Shown: piece after piece, positions 16,824 to 25,645 of the stretch | How positions within the stretch are numbered: position 1 is the first letter of the stretch | How the letters are laid out: each line of letters opens with the position of its first letter | DNA from: JBCAXA01 sp038749025 | GTDB taxonomy: Bacteria; Pseudomonadota; Gammaproteobacteria; Steroidobacterales; Woeseiaceae | Reading direction: 5' to 3' | DNA: 64,000 nt | Assembly (NCBI GenBank): GCA_038749025.1 | Contig: JBCDIL010000005.1 | Coordinates: 124,001 to 188,000 of the forward strand | Program-made: the position numbers and the translations under genes | The notes under the pieces: model-generated | Seen by the model: only the letters and a program-made list of their open reading frames with translations | Databases searched by the model: none | Told to the model about the DNA's origin: nothing

Positions 16824-18209
16824 TTAACGCGCGGCCGACAAGCGTCGACCGCGGAAGACAACCTCGCTAATGCGCTGCGTATTGGCGATGTCGATCAGCG
16901 GATCGGCATCAAGCAACACAAGGTCGGCCCATTTGCCGCGCTCGACGGTACCCGCCTCGTCACTCAGGCCGAAGAACCGAGCCGGCACGACTGTCGCGGC
17001 CTCCAACGCTTGCTGAGCCGACATGCCGGCCTCGACCATCACCACCAATTCGTTGTGCAAGCTATAGCCCGGAATAGCGCGACCGATAGGCGTATCCGTT
17101 CCAGCCCCGATCGGCACATCGGCCGCAGCCATCGCAGCAACAATATCGAGCGTGAACGTCGATAAGCTCGTGTCGCGCTTGCTGTCGTCGGGCTCGAACC
17201 ATGTCGGTGGATCCTCCCAAGCCGCGCGTACCGCCGACGGTAGCTGCTCGAGAGCCGCGGCCCAACCGCTTCGGCGCCACGGCGGTGTGATGAACATCGT
17301 ATTGAGACGCATCGTCGGCACTTGGACGACGCGCCGTAGCTTGTCGATGACCACGGCGCAACGGTCCGGATCGTAGGCGGCTAAGGCTCGCGGCCGCTGC
17401 GCTCTATGCAATGCACTACGCACCGCCAACGCCGCCTGACCGCTCATCGTCTTTAACGTCTCGCGGCGCTCGCGAAGGAGCTCATCGGCATTGGCGGCGC
17501 AATCGAATTCCACGTTGCGCACATGCTCGAGCGAATCGATAAACGGCGCCGCTGCCGATGCCGTCATCGACAACGGTACATGCGCGGCGATCGGTAACCC
17601 CGCATTGCGCGCTGCTTCGGCCAGCGCGCGAAAAACGGCCGGTTCGACCATCTCATAAATCTTGATGAAGTCAGCACCGGCGGCTACCAGTTCGGCGACG
17701 CGACGACTGGCTGTCGCAACGTCCGGTGTCGCGACCCCGATCGACGGAACTCCGGCGCCGTTGTAAACAACGTCACGACCATCGAGCAGCGGGCCGGAGA
17801 AAAATACCCGCGGTGCAACCGCACCGTCGGCACGCATCGAACGAACGATTGGCGCAAGCTGGTCCAATTGCCCGCCCGTATCACGAACGCTGGTAACGCC
17901 GTGGCGGAGAAACAGGCCCGGCATCGCCTTACTCAATCGCGGCTCATAGGTGAGATGCACATGCATGTCCCACAAACCGGGAATGAGAAACTTACCGGTG
18001 CCGTCGATAACATCCCCGCGCACCGCCTCCGGTCCGGCTGCCTCAACACGCCGGATCCGATCACCGACGATAACGACACGCCGATTGGGCGTGGCGCCAG
18101 CGACGGCATCGATCACCGTTACGTTATCGATCGTTAGTGTCGGCGCCGGTTGCAACGCACAGCCGGCCATTAGAAGACTCGCCAGGACGGTACCGAGGGC
18201 GAGTCGCAC
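16824..18209 (-). CDS. Exported amidohydrolase (lipoprotein)
   Basis: The GTG start at 18209 overlaps the stop of the upstream gene by one base (TAGTG). The 461-residue protein begins with a lipoprotein signal (LASLLMAGC). The metal-dependent hydrolase core follows: ending beta-strand VIDGTGKFLIPGLWDMHVHL with the HxH motif, GADFIKIYE with the Lys that is carboxylated in such enzymes, IAAHVPL and DSLEHV His residues, and the Asp-bearing GAGTDTPIG. All catalytic elements appear intact. It belongs to the periplasmic imidazolonepropionase/prolidase-like branch and probably hydrolyses a cyclic amide, amide or lactone. It is co-transcribed with the flavin oxidase. Confidence 0.85.
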   Translation of the reverse strand: MRLALGTVLASLLMAGCALQPAPTLTIDNVTVIDAVAGATPNRRVVIVGDRIRRVEAAGPEAVRGDVIDGTGKFLIPGLWDMHVHLTYEPRLSKAMPGLFLRHGVTSVRDTGGQLDQLAPIVRSMRADGAVAPRVFFSGPLLDGRDVVYNGAGVPSIGVATPDVATASRRVAELVAAGADFIKIYEMVEPAVFRALAEAARNAGLPIAAHVPLSMTASAAAPFIDSLEHVRNVEFDCAANADELLRERRETLKTMSGQAALAVRSALHRAQRPRALAAYDPDRCAVVIDKLRRVVQVPTMRLNTMFITPPWRRSGWAAALEQLPSAVRAAWEDPPTWFEPDDSKRDTSLSTFTLDIVAAMAAADVPIGAGTDTPIGRAIPGYSLHNELVVMVEAGMSAQQALEAATVVPARFFGLSDEAGTVERGKWADLVLLDADPLIDIANTQRISEVVFRGRRLSAAR

Positions 18210-19687
18210 TAGATCAGTTGCCCTAGTACATCGATTGCCGCGCGCTCGCCCGACTCCATCGCCCCCTCCATACCGCGGTTAACGACGGCCGTGTGCTCAC
18301 CGGCAAAATGCAAACGCCCGGCGGCGGCGCGCAGCTCGCGCGAGAACTCGGTAATCTGGCCGGGCTGCCAGTACGCATACGCACCACCAGCAACCAGCGA
18401 TCGATTCCATGAAAACACGAGGCGCACATCAAAGGCGTCTTTCGTTGCGGGCCTTAGCCTCGCGAGCTCAGCGACAACGGCATCGGCAGCCGCCTGTGGG
18501 GCCATGCGGTCGAGATATTGCGCCATCGTGCCATTGATGAAGGCAACGCAACTGGTCACCTTATCGGGCTCCGATAAGTCGTTGCGAAGCGCCATACATC
18601 GCCCCGGCAGACTATCGGTCCACATACTCGGGGGCAGACCGTCTTTTTCCCAATACGCGAAGCGCGGCGTCAAATGCACTTGAAAGACCGGTGTGTAGGC
18701 GAGCTCAGCGATGGCCTTCGCTTGTCGTGGACCGGCGTAGCGGTTGAGCTTAACGTGACGAAGCGCGCTGAACGGCAACGTAACGATGCAATGCGCCGCT
18801 TCGAATCGTTGCCCCGATGAATCGTGTACGACCACCTTATCGTCGCGGACGTCGATAGCGCGCACCAAGCGACCGGTCAATACGGGGTCTTCAAGACCTT
18901 TCGCCATCGCTTCCGGAATGCGTTGGTTGCCACCCACGGCGGCTAGGGCGCCGCCGCTGAAGGTCGAATTGCCCTCGTACAGACTACGAATCAGATTGCC
19001 GCTCTGGTAACCCATTAGCATCGACAGGTCGTGAGCGGTCGAGCCGTAACTCATGTTGGTACCGGCAGCGAGACGAATCTCGGCCGGCGACAAACCCTGC
19101 CGACTGAGAAACTCGAACACCGAGATATCGTGCTCGGCATAATCACCGGTTTGCCACGCCGATAACTCGCCACGCGGCAACGGGTTGTCGCGGTACACGC
19201 TGTACTGAAAAAGATGTACCTTGCGCTGCCGATCCGCCTCACGGCGGAACGGGTTTGCGGCGTGGGTTGGCCAATCCTCTGGCAGAACACTGGCACCGTT
19301 TACCAGATAGACAACGTCGTTAGGGCGCGCTTCTGTGCGTGGCCGTTGGCCGCGAAGTTCAACACCGAAACGCTCGGCCGCGTAGAGAATTCGGGCGTAA
19401 TGGCGACCGATGCCGCTGCCGCCGAGTTCGGGATAGCCCGGTACCGTCTCGGCCGGCGCTGTGTAGAGACGACCACCGATGCGCTCGGAGCCCTCAAGGA
19501 CACGAACCCGAAACCCGGCGTCTTGGATGTTTAGGGCCGCATTTAACCCGGCAAGCCCCGCACCGAGGACCAGCACGTCAGGTTCAGCACTGGAGGCTGC
19601 CAACAAACGGCCCGGAGAGGCGGCTAGGGCCGCTGCTGTCGCGGTCCCTGCCAGCCAGCGTCGACGCGACAGTGTTGACCTCGTCAT
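18209..19687 (-). CDS. Tat-exported flavin monoamine oxidase family protein (paralogue A)
   Basis: This 492-residue protein has a twin-arginine signal (LSRRRWLAGTATAAALAAS). The FAD dinucleotide-binding motif is VLVLGAGLAGLNAALNI, followed by LEGSERIGGRLYT, the GG doublet of amine oxidases. The C-terminal FAD motif is FAGEHTAVVNRGMEGAMESG. It likely oxidises an amine or related C-N or C-C bond in the periplasm. Its paralogue at 24155-25645 shares the same plan, and both are near CpcT/CpeT-like genes. Stop and start overlap with the amidohydrolase, so amine oxidation and amide hydrolysis may be successive steps (inference). Confidence 0.88.
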   Translation of the reverse strand: MTRSTLSRRRWLAGTATAAALAASPGRLLAASSAEPDVLVLGAGLAGLNAALNIQDAGFRVRVLEGSERIGGRLYTAPAETVPGYPELGGSGIGRHYARILYAAERFGVELRGQRPRTEARPNDVVYLVNGASVLPEDWPTHAANPFRREADRQRKVHLFQYSVYRDNPLPRGELSAWQTGDYAEHDISVFEFLSRQGLSPAEIRLAAGTNMSYGSTAHDLSMLMGYQSGNLIRSLYEGNSTFSGGALAAVGGNQRIPEAMAKGLEDPVLTGRLVRAIDVRDDKVVVHDSSGQRFEAAHCIVTLPFSALRHVKLNRYAGPRQAKAIAELAYTPVFQVHLTPRFAYWEKDGLPPSMWTDSLPGRCMALRNDLSEPDKVTSCVAFINGTMAQYLDRMAPQAAADAVVAELARLRPATKDAFDVRLVFSWNRSLVAGGAYAYWQPGQITEFSRELRAAAGRLHFAGEHTAVVNRGMEGAMESGERAAIDVLGQLI

Positions 19688-19715
19688 CGTGCAATTCCCC
19701 CGCTAGAAGTGACTC

Positions 19716-19764
19716 CCGTGTATAGTGGACTGATACATGGATATGGTCCAGTAATACATATATG
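19716..19764. promoter_or_regulatory. Divergent control region with inverted repeats
   Basis: Between the flavin oxidase and the lipoprotein gene lies an imperfect inverted repeat (CCGTGTAT against ATACATGG, 19716-19741). A further AATACATATATG at 19753-19764 overlaps the start codon. The latter matches 10 of 12 bases of the half-sites found around the IclR gene at 27813-27847. Shared regulation is possible but not shown. Confidence 0.35.
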
Positions 19765-21048
19765 AGAATGACTCGGCACCTTCACTCGCAGAGTTTAACC
19801 GCACGCTATGCGAGCATTATCGCGTTGTTGGCCGCGTTCGTCGGGTGCGCTGGACAGACACGTATCGCCGACTGCGCAAGCTCACCGACCGCGATCTGCG
19901 TCGCCGAACTGGCGAACGCAGAAAGGTCGAGCGTTGCGACCGGCACCGCGCAGGTGAGCGCAGCGATCGAAGTGGCGCTCGCACAAGCCGCAGCCGGCGA
20001 CGCAGAAACAGCCGCCCAGACGCTCGCCGCGGTAACCCCGTTTGCGGCAGCACTAGACGACTCGACCGAGCGCGCGGTGGAGCTTACTGCCCTCGCTAGC
20101 ACAGCGGCGACCCTGCAAGACAAGCAGTGGTTAGAGACATGGCTCGCGACCGCAACAACTAGCGCCGCATCGGTCACAACAGCGAGCAAGCGCAACGACC
20201 TCACCAGTAAGCTCGCTGTCGCATCGGCAGCGCTCGACCACCAGGCCGCTTTGGACGCCGTATTAAAGCTACCCGAGGTCGATTCCACCGACGCCGCCTA
20301 CAAAGCGCGTGCCCTCGCAGAGCTCGCCCCGGTATTCGCTGCCGGCGGTGATTGGTCGCTCGCCGAGCGAGCACTCGAAGCCGCAACGATGGGGCTGCTC
20401 TACTACCGCAGTGTTGGCTACACCCGCATCGCCCGATTGGCACCCGACGCTAGCCAGCAGCGTCGCTATTTGCGTACCGCGGTTGGTATCGCCAGGAAGC
20501 TGGACGATGGCTACTTCAAAGCCGGCGCACTTCGCCAAGCCGCCGCCGCGTACATAGCACTGGGTAACAACGCCACCGGTAAACGCTTTTACAACGACGC
20601 AGCGGTCGCGGCCGTGACGGCGTCGACGGCAGAACGGCGCGCTCGTGCAACCAGTCGGATCGCCACCAGTCTCGCCGATGATGGCAACTACCTGGAGGCG
20701 GCCGCCTTACTACCGATCTCGCTGATGGCGCTTGAGAGCGAAGAGCGCGAGACGATGAGGCTCTGGTCGTATTACGAAATCGCCGGTTCCGCGGCGTTTG
20801 CCGGCGACGACGCGCTCGCCACTGAACTTATCGAGCGTATTCCGCCGGAAACTGCCTTTGGCGGATCACCGCTGCAGCCAGCCGCCGTGCGCGATCTCGC
20901 TTTTGGACTCGCCCGCCACGGCGAAACGAGCCGCGCGATTCGCGTTGCGGCCGCGATCGAATCGCCGCGTGAGCGCGTCCAAGCGCTAGCGCGTATCGCC
21001 AGAGTTCTCGCGGACCCCGATATGGCCTCACTACCCCGCTATTTGTAA
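19762..21048 (+). CDS. Lipoprotein with TPR-like helical repeats
   Basis: This 428-residue protein has an N-terminal signal with a lipobox near AAFVGC (about 24-29). The rest is Ala-rich helical pairs resembling TPR/SEL units, such as ARALAELAPVFAAGGDWSLA and RARATSRIATSLADDGNYLE. No catalytic motif is visible. The start ATG sits in an AT-rich leader without a strong ribosome site; a second Met follows two residues on. It is followed at 10 bp by a CpcT-like gene, with which it probably forms an operon. It probably serves as a protein-binding scaffold at the envelope. Confidence 0.6.
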   Translation: MRMTRHLHSQSLTARYASIIALLAAFVGCAGQTRIADCASSPTAICVAELANAERSSVATGTAQVSAAIEVALAQAAAGDAETAAQTLAAVTPFAAALDDSTERAVELTALASTAATLQDKQWLETWLATATTSAASVTTASKRNDLTSKLAVASAALDHQAALDAVLKLPEVDSTDAAYKARALAELAPVFAAGGDWSLAERALEAATMGLLYYRSVGYTRIARLAPDASQQRRYLRTAVGIARKLDDGYFKAGALRQAAAAYIALGNNATGKRFYNDAAVAAVTASTAERRARATSRIATSLADDGNYLEAAALLPISLMALESEERETMRLWSYYEIAGSAAFAGDDALATELIERIPPETAFGGSPLQPAAVRDLAFGLARHGETSRAIRVAAAIESPRERVQALARIARVLADPDMASLPRYL

Positions 21049-21058
21049 GGACACTGTC

Positions 21059-21754
21059 ATGACCCACCGAGCTTTTACTAACCCGCCCCTCGTCTTGCTC
21101 GCCGCCAGTCTCGGCATCAGCGCCTGCAGCAGTGGCAGCAGCGAGATCGAACAAACACCGATCGCTACGCTACCGATCGTCATGGCGTGGTGGAACGGCG
21201 ATTACAACAACGATCGCCAGATCGAGACACTGTTGGCCGCCGGCAAGCCGGTCTGGCGAGCCGACGATTCCGGGGAAGGCGGCCACATCGAGGTAACCTC
21301 CCACTACCGACCGGTGGCGCTACCCGAACTCGGTGACAACGTTATCTACGTTGAAGAAACCAAGCATGGCGACCCGAACAACATCTTCCGGCAACGCATT
21401 TACACGCTAACGTGGGACGAGGGCGAGAACGTTCGCGTCAAACTGTGGAACTTCAAAGACAAGCAAGCCTACGTGGGCGCCTGGCGTGAGCTGGATCGGC
21501 TAAGCACGCTAACGGCCGATGAATTATCGCCGTTGCCCGATCAATGCGATCTGATCAGTGAATGGCAAGGACAGAAAGTACATCTAGCCATGCAAGACAA
21601 AGCGTGCGCATTCGGTGACCGCTACTTCAACTACCAGGTTCTGTTAGGCGAGGACAGCTTCTGGTTTCGCGATAAGATCGTCCGTTTGGAAGATGATGTG
21701 ATCCTGACGACAGCCGGTGACTTCACCTATCACGAACTGGATAAGGTCGAGTAA
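21059..21754 (+). CDS. CpcT/CpeT-like chromophore lyase family protein, lipoprotein (copy A)
   Basis: The 231-residue protein has a lipoprotein signal (LGISAC) and then the CpcT/CpeT pattern: VMAWWNGDYNNDRQIE, ITLYVE-like NVIYVEETKHG, FRQRIYTLTWD, and a conserved Cys in LPDQCDLI. The lyase family joins bilins to phycobiliproteins in cyanobacteria, but no phycobilisome genes are present here. The calycin-like barrel more likely binds some other small hydrophobic ligand at the envelope. A second copy lies at 23146-24150. Both sit next to flavin amine oxidases, a repeated arrangement. Confidence 0.75.
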   Translation: MTHRAFTNPPLVLLAASLGISACSSGSSEIEQTPIATLPIVMAWWNGDYNNDRQIETLLAAGKPVWRADDSGEGGHIEVTSHYRPVALPELGDNVIYVEETKHGDPNNIFRQRIYTLTWDEGENVRVKLWNFKDKQAYVGAWRELDRLSTLTADELSPLPDQCDLISEWQGQKVHLAMQDKACAFGDRYFNYQVLLGEDSFWFRDKIVRLEDDVILTTAGDFTYHELDKVE

Positions 21755-21764
21755 CGTTCGGCGC

Positions 21765-22697
21765 TTAGTCCAAAGTTAGCGCAACACGAAAACCGAGCAG
21801 TTGACTGCGATAAGCAGCGCGGTCGCCGGCTTGCGCCGCCGCTCGAACCCAATCGGTCCCTGACACCCAACTGCCGCCGCGTGGTGTACGGCGATCGCAC
21901 TCGCCACCGTCATCAGCTAGCCAAGCGCTGCCATCGACAGGAATGTTCTCCGTCGAATCGCGATGCAAGCAGTCTTCGGTCCATTCCCAGGCATTACCGA
22001 GCAGATCGAAAAGCCCCCATGGATTAGGCGCGAAACTACCGACCGGTGCTGTCCGGCGGTAACCATCATCACAATTGAACGTCGGCCCATACTCGAACTG
22101 CCGGCGAAACGAATGGTCGGCAACGTTGGCATACTCACAGGCCTGGCGGTTATCGCTACCCCAGAACCAGGGCCCCCGAGTACCAGCGCGGGTCGCGTAC
22201 TCGAACTCTGTTGACGACGGTAACCGGTACGCTTTACCCGTCTGGTCGCTCAACCAACGGACATACGCTGTGGCGTCGACATGACTCACGCAGACGACCG
22301 GATGCTTTTCGTTCTGGTTAAAACCGGGGGCATGCCAGGTATGGCTCATCACATAGCCAACAATGCGCACCTCATCCCAGGTATTGCAGCCCTCGTGTAT
22401 CGGTGCATAGCCGGTCGTCTCAACAAAGTGCCGGTACTGGCCGACCGTTGTCTCATGAGCGGCCAGTGCGAGGCGGTAGTCAATCGTGACATCACGCAAA
22501 GGGATATCACCGCGCTTAATGTTCGCCGCGTAGGGCTCGTGGCCTAGGACAGCCGATCCACTTGGAATCTCGACCATCTGCGGGCAGTTGTCGCAGTCTT
22601 GAAATGCGCTGTCGGCCGTATCGGCCGAGCTGGAGGCGGGTGCGGCGACAACCGCAAGGACGCCCCAAACACCGAGCGCGTATAAATGAGTCTTCAC
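21765..22697 (-). CDS. Exported SUMF1/PvdO-like (FGE-fold) protein lacking catalytic cysteines
   Basis: This 310-residue protein has a signal peptide and a complete FGE-sulfatase fold. It has VEIPSGSAVLGHEPYA, HETTVGQYRHFVETTGYAP, HPVVCVSHVDATAYVRWLS, YRLPSSTEFEYATRAGT, GLFDLLGNAWEWTEDC and RGGSWVSGTDWVRAA...LGFRVAL. True formylglycine-generating enzymes carry two catalytic Cys just after RGGS (the pattern around CHxxxC). Here that stretch is Ser/Thr/Trp with no Cys, as in PvdO-type members. It is therefore unlikely to activate sulfatases. It overlaps the upstream cytochrome c gene by 4 bp. Confidence 0.8.
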   Translation of the reverse strand: MKTHLYALGVWGVLAVVAAPASSSADTADSAFQDCDNCPQMVEIPSGSAVLGHEPYAANIKRGDIPLRDVTIDYRLALAAHETTVGQYRHFVETTGYAPIHEGCNTWDEVRIVGYVMSHTWHAPGFNQNEKHPVVCVSHVDATAYVRWLSDQTGKAYRLPSSTEFEYATRAGTRGPWFWGSDNRQACEYANVADHSFRRQFEYGPTFNCDDGYRRTAPVGSFAPNPWGLFDLLGNAWEWTEDCLHRDSTENIPVDGSAWLADDGGECDRRTPRGGSWVSGTDWVRAAAQAGDRAAYRSQLLGFRVALTLD

Positions 22698-23110
22698 TGC
22701 GTTACGGCGGCGAGGTAGCGGATCAAGATCTCGCGATCTTCTGCGTTCGCGATACCGGCAAACGCCATACGGTTGCCGGTCACATAAGCCGCCGGGTTAG
22801 CCAGCCATTCATCCAAGGTTTCAGGACCCCAAACGATTGCCGACTCACGTAACGCATCAGAGTACTGGTAGTCGGTTTTGGCAGCCGCTGCTGCACCCAA
22901 CAAACCATAAAGATTCGGGCCTGTCAGATGGGCACCGTCGGCATCGACGGTATGGCAAGAACGACACTGCAAAAAAGCAATTTTGCCCTTGCGCTCCTCG
23001 GCCGCGGTTAGCGTCGGCGTCTCGGTGGTCGGATCGGCGGCTGCGCAGGCCGTTATGCACAACAGTGTCGCCAGAGCAAAATCACGATGGCGAAGGGTGG
23101 CGGTAAACAT
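22694..23110 (-). CDS. Class I c-type cytochrome, probable lipoprotein
   Basis: The protein has 138 residues with a signal ending in a lipobox-like ITAC (about 19-22). The single haem site is CRSCH (C49, C52, H53), and the axial Met is probably M114 in NRMAFAGI. The pattern GPNLYGLLGAAAAAKTDYQY and WGPETLDEWLANPAAYVTGN is that of mitochondrial-like cytochrome c (c550/c2 type). It probably accepts electrons from a periplasmic dehydrogenase. The ATGA overlap with the SUMF1-like gene implies coupled synthesis. Confidence 0.88.
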   Translation of the reverse strand: MFTATLRHRDFALATLLCITACAAADPTTETPTLTAAEERKGKIAFLQCRSCHTVDADGAHLTGPNLYGLLGAAAAAKTDYQYSDALRESAIVWGPETLDEWLANPAAYVTGNRMAFAGIANAEDREILIRYLAAVTQ

Positions 23111-23145
23111 ACGTCGGTATTCCCTTTAAAAAATGGTGGCCGTCG

Positions 23146-24150
23146 CTACTGGAGGCTTTCTAACGTCTCGAGAAATTCATAGCCATCTCGATGGCAGAAC
23201 GCACCAATCTCTTGCGTGCGTACGCCAAGCTGGCGAGAGTTCGGGTCGTTAACACTGAAGGCGATAGAGCGGCGCTCACCTTGCGGGCGAATCGAGAAAT
23301 ACATGAAATCGGGCCGCGTCTCGTAATACGGGTATTGCTTGTCACGCATCAGCACTTCAAACGTGGCGCCGTCGCTTGGCCGTGTGACACTCAGCAGGCC
23401 ACCCTGACTGTGCAGCGCGAGCTCGTCGATGCGCACCGTTTCTTCGCCGTAAAAAAACACGCTGCAAGTAAACGGGTGGGCACGCCGCATCTCGAGTGGG
23501 CGGTCGACTGCGTAACCGGCAAAAAGGCTGTCATCGGCTACACGGAATGTCGAATCGACGCGCCAATAAAAGTTCTCGGCCAGCGTTAGGTTGTGTACCG
23601 AATAGCGCCGATCGTCACCGTCACCGAATACACAGGCTTTCGGCAACATCGCCCCTTCAAACTGGCTGGCATGACGGCGCCAGTAGACGTCGCAATCATC
23701 CAAAAAGAAAACATCTTCGCCGGCGAGATCAGACAGCAACTCTGGGTTCGCATAACCGCCTTTGACAGCGTCGGGTTTTTTGAAAAAACCCTGCTGCATA
23801 CGGATTGCACCGGCCGCAAGGTCAGCCCGGAACGTCACGAGACGTTGTCTAATGACCTGGGTTGGATCGTTGTTGACGTACTCCTCAACGTAGAACACAT
23901 GCTCACCGAACGCGGGTAACGACAGTCGACGGTGCAACGTATGAATCCGGGTTACACGATCGTCTTCAGCTACGGCGGCCCGTGGGTCCGCTTCGAACCA
24001 GCGTTGCTCTTCGTTATCGAACTCACCGGCAAACCAGTCAGCCAACACCTTGACGTCGCGGGCGAATGGGTTGGCCGCGTCATCGCCAACAGCGAGCGTT
24101 GGCGCGAACACGAACCCGCAACCAAAGAGCGTTAGCCAATGAGCCCGCAT
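23146..24150 (-). CDS. CpcT/CpeT-like family protein with C-terminal extension (copy B)
   Basis: From ATG 24150 the product is 334 residues; a longer open frame reads into the upstream gene and is not used. A signal peptide (about 1-20) is followed by VLADWFAGEFDNEEQRWFE, EHVFYVEEYVNNDP, IRQRLVTFRADL and a Cys in FFLDDCDVYW, matching the CpcT/CpeT pattern. About 110 further residues (from about 220) form an additional beta-rich domain not seen in copy A. The gene begins 4 bp after the stop of flavin oxidase B, so they are translated together. It presumably binds a ligand, not a phycobiliprotein. Confidence 0.72.
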   Translation of the reverse strand: MRAHWLTLFGCGFVFAPTLAVGDDAANPFARDVKVLADWFAGEFDNEEQRWFEADPRAAVAEDDRVTRIHTLHRRLSLPAFGEHVFYVEEYVNNDPTQVIRQRLVTFRADLAAGAIRMQQGFFKKPDAVKGGYANPELLSDLAGEDVFFLDDCDVYWRRHASQFEGAMLPKACVFGDGDDRRYSVHNLTLAENFYWRVDSTFRVADDSLFAGYAVDRPLEMRRAHPFTCSVFFYGEETVRIDELALHSQGGLLSVTRPSDGATFEVLMRDKQYPYYETRPDFMYFSIRPQGERRSIAFSVNDPNSRQLGVRTQEIGAFCHRDGYEFLETLESLQ

Positions 24151-24154
24151 CGCG

Positions 24155-25645
24155 CTAGCCCAACCTCGATAGGACGTCGTGGGCAGCCCGCTCACCGGAC
24201 TCGAACGCCCCTTCCATCCCACGTTCGAGCAGCGCCGTATGCTCGCCTGCGAAGTGCACGTTGCCGTGACTCTCTCGCATGTAGGGCGCGAATTTACCGA
24301 CTTGGCCAGGTCGCCAGAAAACCCAGTCACCGGCGCCATGGACGCTGCGGTGACATGACTGCACCAGTATCGGCTCAAGCGCACCCGCCAGTGATGGGCG
24401 AACTTTTTCCAGCTCACGCATCGTGTACTTAGCAGCCTCTGCATCGGTCATGAAGTCGTATTTGTAAGCCTCGTTGCCGTTAACGAAGGCGATCGCCGAG
24501 GACGGCTCGTTGTTTTCGCCACGGCGCAAGACTGCGAATCGCTCGAACGACTCGTCACTCCAGATGTTCATTGGTAGGCCGTCGTCTTCCCAGAATCGAC
24601 GCTTAATAAGAAAGTGCACTTGGATCGAAATGCCGTAGTCAATCTCAGCGACGGCCGCCTCCATCCGCTGCGGTAAGCGCGGCGCGAACTTGATGCGATC
24701 CAGAATCGGGTACGGCACGGAACAGACAACCTGGGACGCCTCGTAGCTCGAGCCGTCCAAACAGTGGACCCGTACCGACTTGCCCTGATCGTCGACAGCG
24801 ATAACGGTCTTACCCAAGGCAACGCCGTTCTCGAGCTGATCCGCCATTGCCCGCGGCAGTAATGAGTTTCCGCCTTTGATTTTCTGTACCGAAGGTAGGT
24901 CGGCGCGAGCTTCCGACATGCGCCGATTGAATTCGCCAACGGCATAGCGGCGCAATTCGTGTAACGCCGATGTGTTGTTGATGTGATCGGTATGAATCAC
25001 AACGTTCATCAGCCGAATCGTTTCATCGTTAAAACCGAGAAACTTCTTCATGTAGTCGCTGTGCGGAATGTCGTACTTCGCGAACTCGGGCTTGATCCAA
25101 TCGTCGAGTGGCCGCCCGGATAGAGGATTGTCGCGGTGCGACAGGGTCCACAGCATTCGGTCGGGCATAATTTGACGATCGTCGCCTTGCATCGGGTTGA
25201 GCCGATGCTCGGTCCAGTCGTCCGGCAAGATGTTCTCACCGCGAATTCGGTAAAACCGCGAGCTACCACTGCCGAGCGGGTCGGTCGGCTCGTAAAGCTC
25301 CAGCCCCATGCGCCGAGCGGCATCGATCATGCGCGCGTAGTTGCCGCCGATCAGCTCGCCGGCGGCCTCCGGCTTACCGGGAATATCCATTAGCGTGTAG
25401 ACGCGACCGCCGATTCGTTGGCGACCCTCAAGCACTTGCACCGATAAGCCAAACTCTTCTAGCAGCGAGGCGGCGTGCAGGCCCGACAAGCCGGAACCAA
25501 TAACGATAGCGTCGAAGCGTTGTGGTTGAGCGACTGCTGAACGGGCACCAACGGCAAGAGCGGCGGCGGCACCGCCGATCACCTGGCGTCGCGAGAGACC
25601 GTTGTCGGGAGACGAATGGCTTTTTTCGGCGGATTGCTTTTTCAT
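24155..25645 (-). CDS. Tat-exported flavin monoamine oxidase family protein (paralogue B)
   Basis: This 496-residue protein has a twin-arginine signal (GLSRRQVIGGAAAALAVGA). FAD-binding motifs are VIGSGLSGLHAASLLEEFG and LEGRQRIGGRVYTL near the N-terminus, and VHFAGEHTALLERGMEGAF near the C-terminus. It is a clear paralogue of the 18209-19687 protein in length, order of motifs and signal. Its start overlaps the VOC gene by 4 bp (ATGA), and it runs directly into the CpcT-like copy B. The substrate is unknown. Confidence 0.88.
   Translation of the reverse strand: MKKQSAEKSHSSPDNGLSRRQVIGGAAAALAVGARSAVAQPQRFDAIVIGSGLSGLHAASLLEEFGLSVQVLEGRQRIGGRVYTLMDIPGKPEAAGELIGGNYARMIDAARRMGLELYEPTDPLGSGSSRFYRIRGENILPDDWTEHRLNPMQGDDRQIMPDRMLWTLSHRDNPLSGRPLDDWIKPEFAKYDIPHSDYMKKFLGFNDETIRLMNVVIHTDHINNTSALHELRRYAVGEFNRRMSEARADLPSVQKIKGGNSLLPRAMADQLENGVALGKTVIAVDDQGKSVRVHCLDGSSYEASQVVCSVPYPILDRIKFAPRLPQRMEAAVAEIDYGISIQVHFLIKRRFWEDDGLPMNIWSDESFERFAVLRRGENNEPSSAIAFVNGNEAYKYDFMTDAEAAKYTMRELEKVRPSLAGALEPILVQSCHRSVHGAGDWVFWRPGQVGKFAPYMRESHGNVHFAGEHTALLERGMEGAFESGERAAHDVLSRLG

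Noticed and set aside
21765..22697. Annotation as sulfatase-modifying enzyme
   Set aside because: The catalytic cysteines are absent and no sulfatase gene is in the window.
21059..24150. Phycobilisome assembly function for the CpcT/CpeT-like genes
   Set aside because: No phycobiliprotein, bilin synthesis or photosynthesis genes are present; only the fold is shared.
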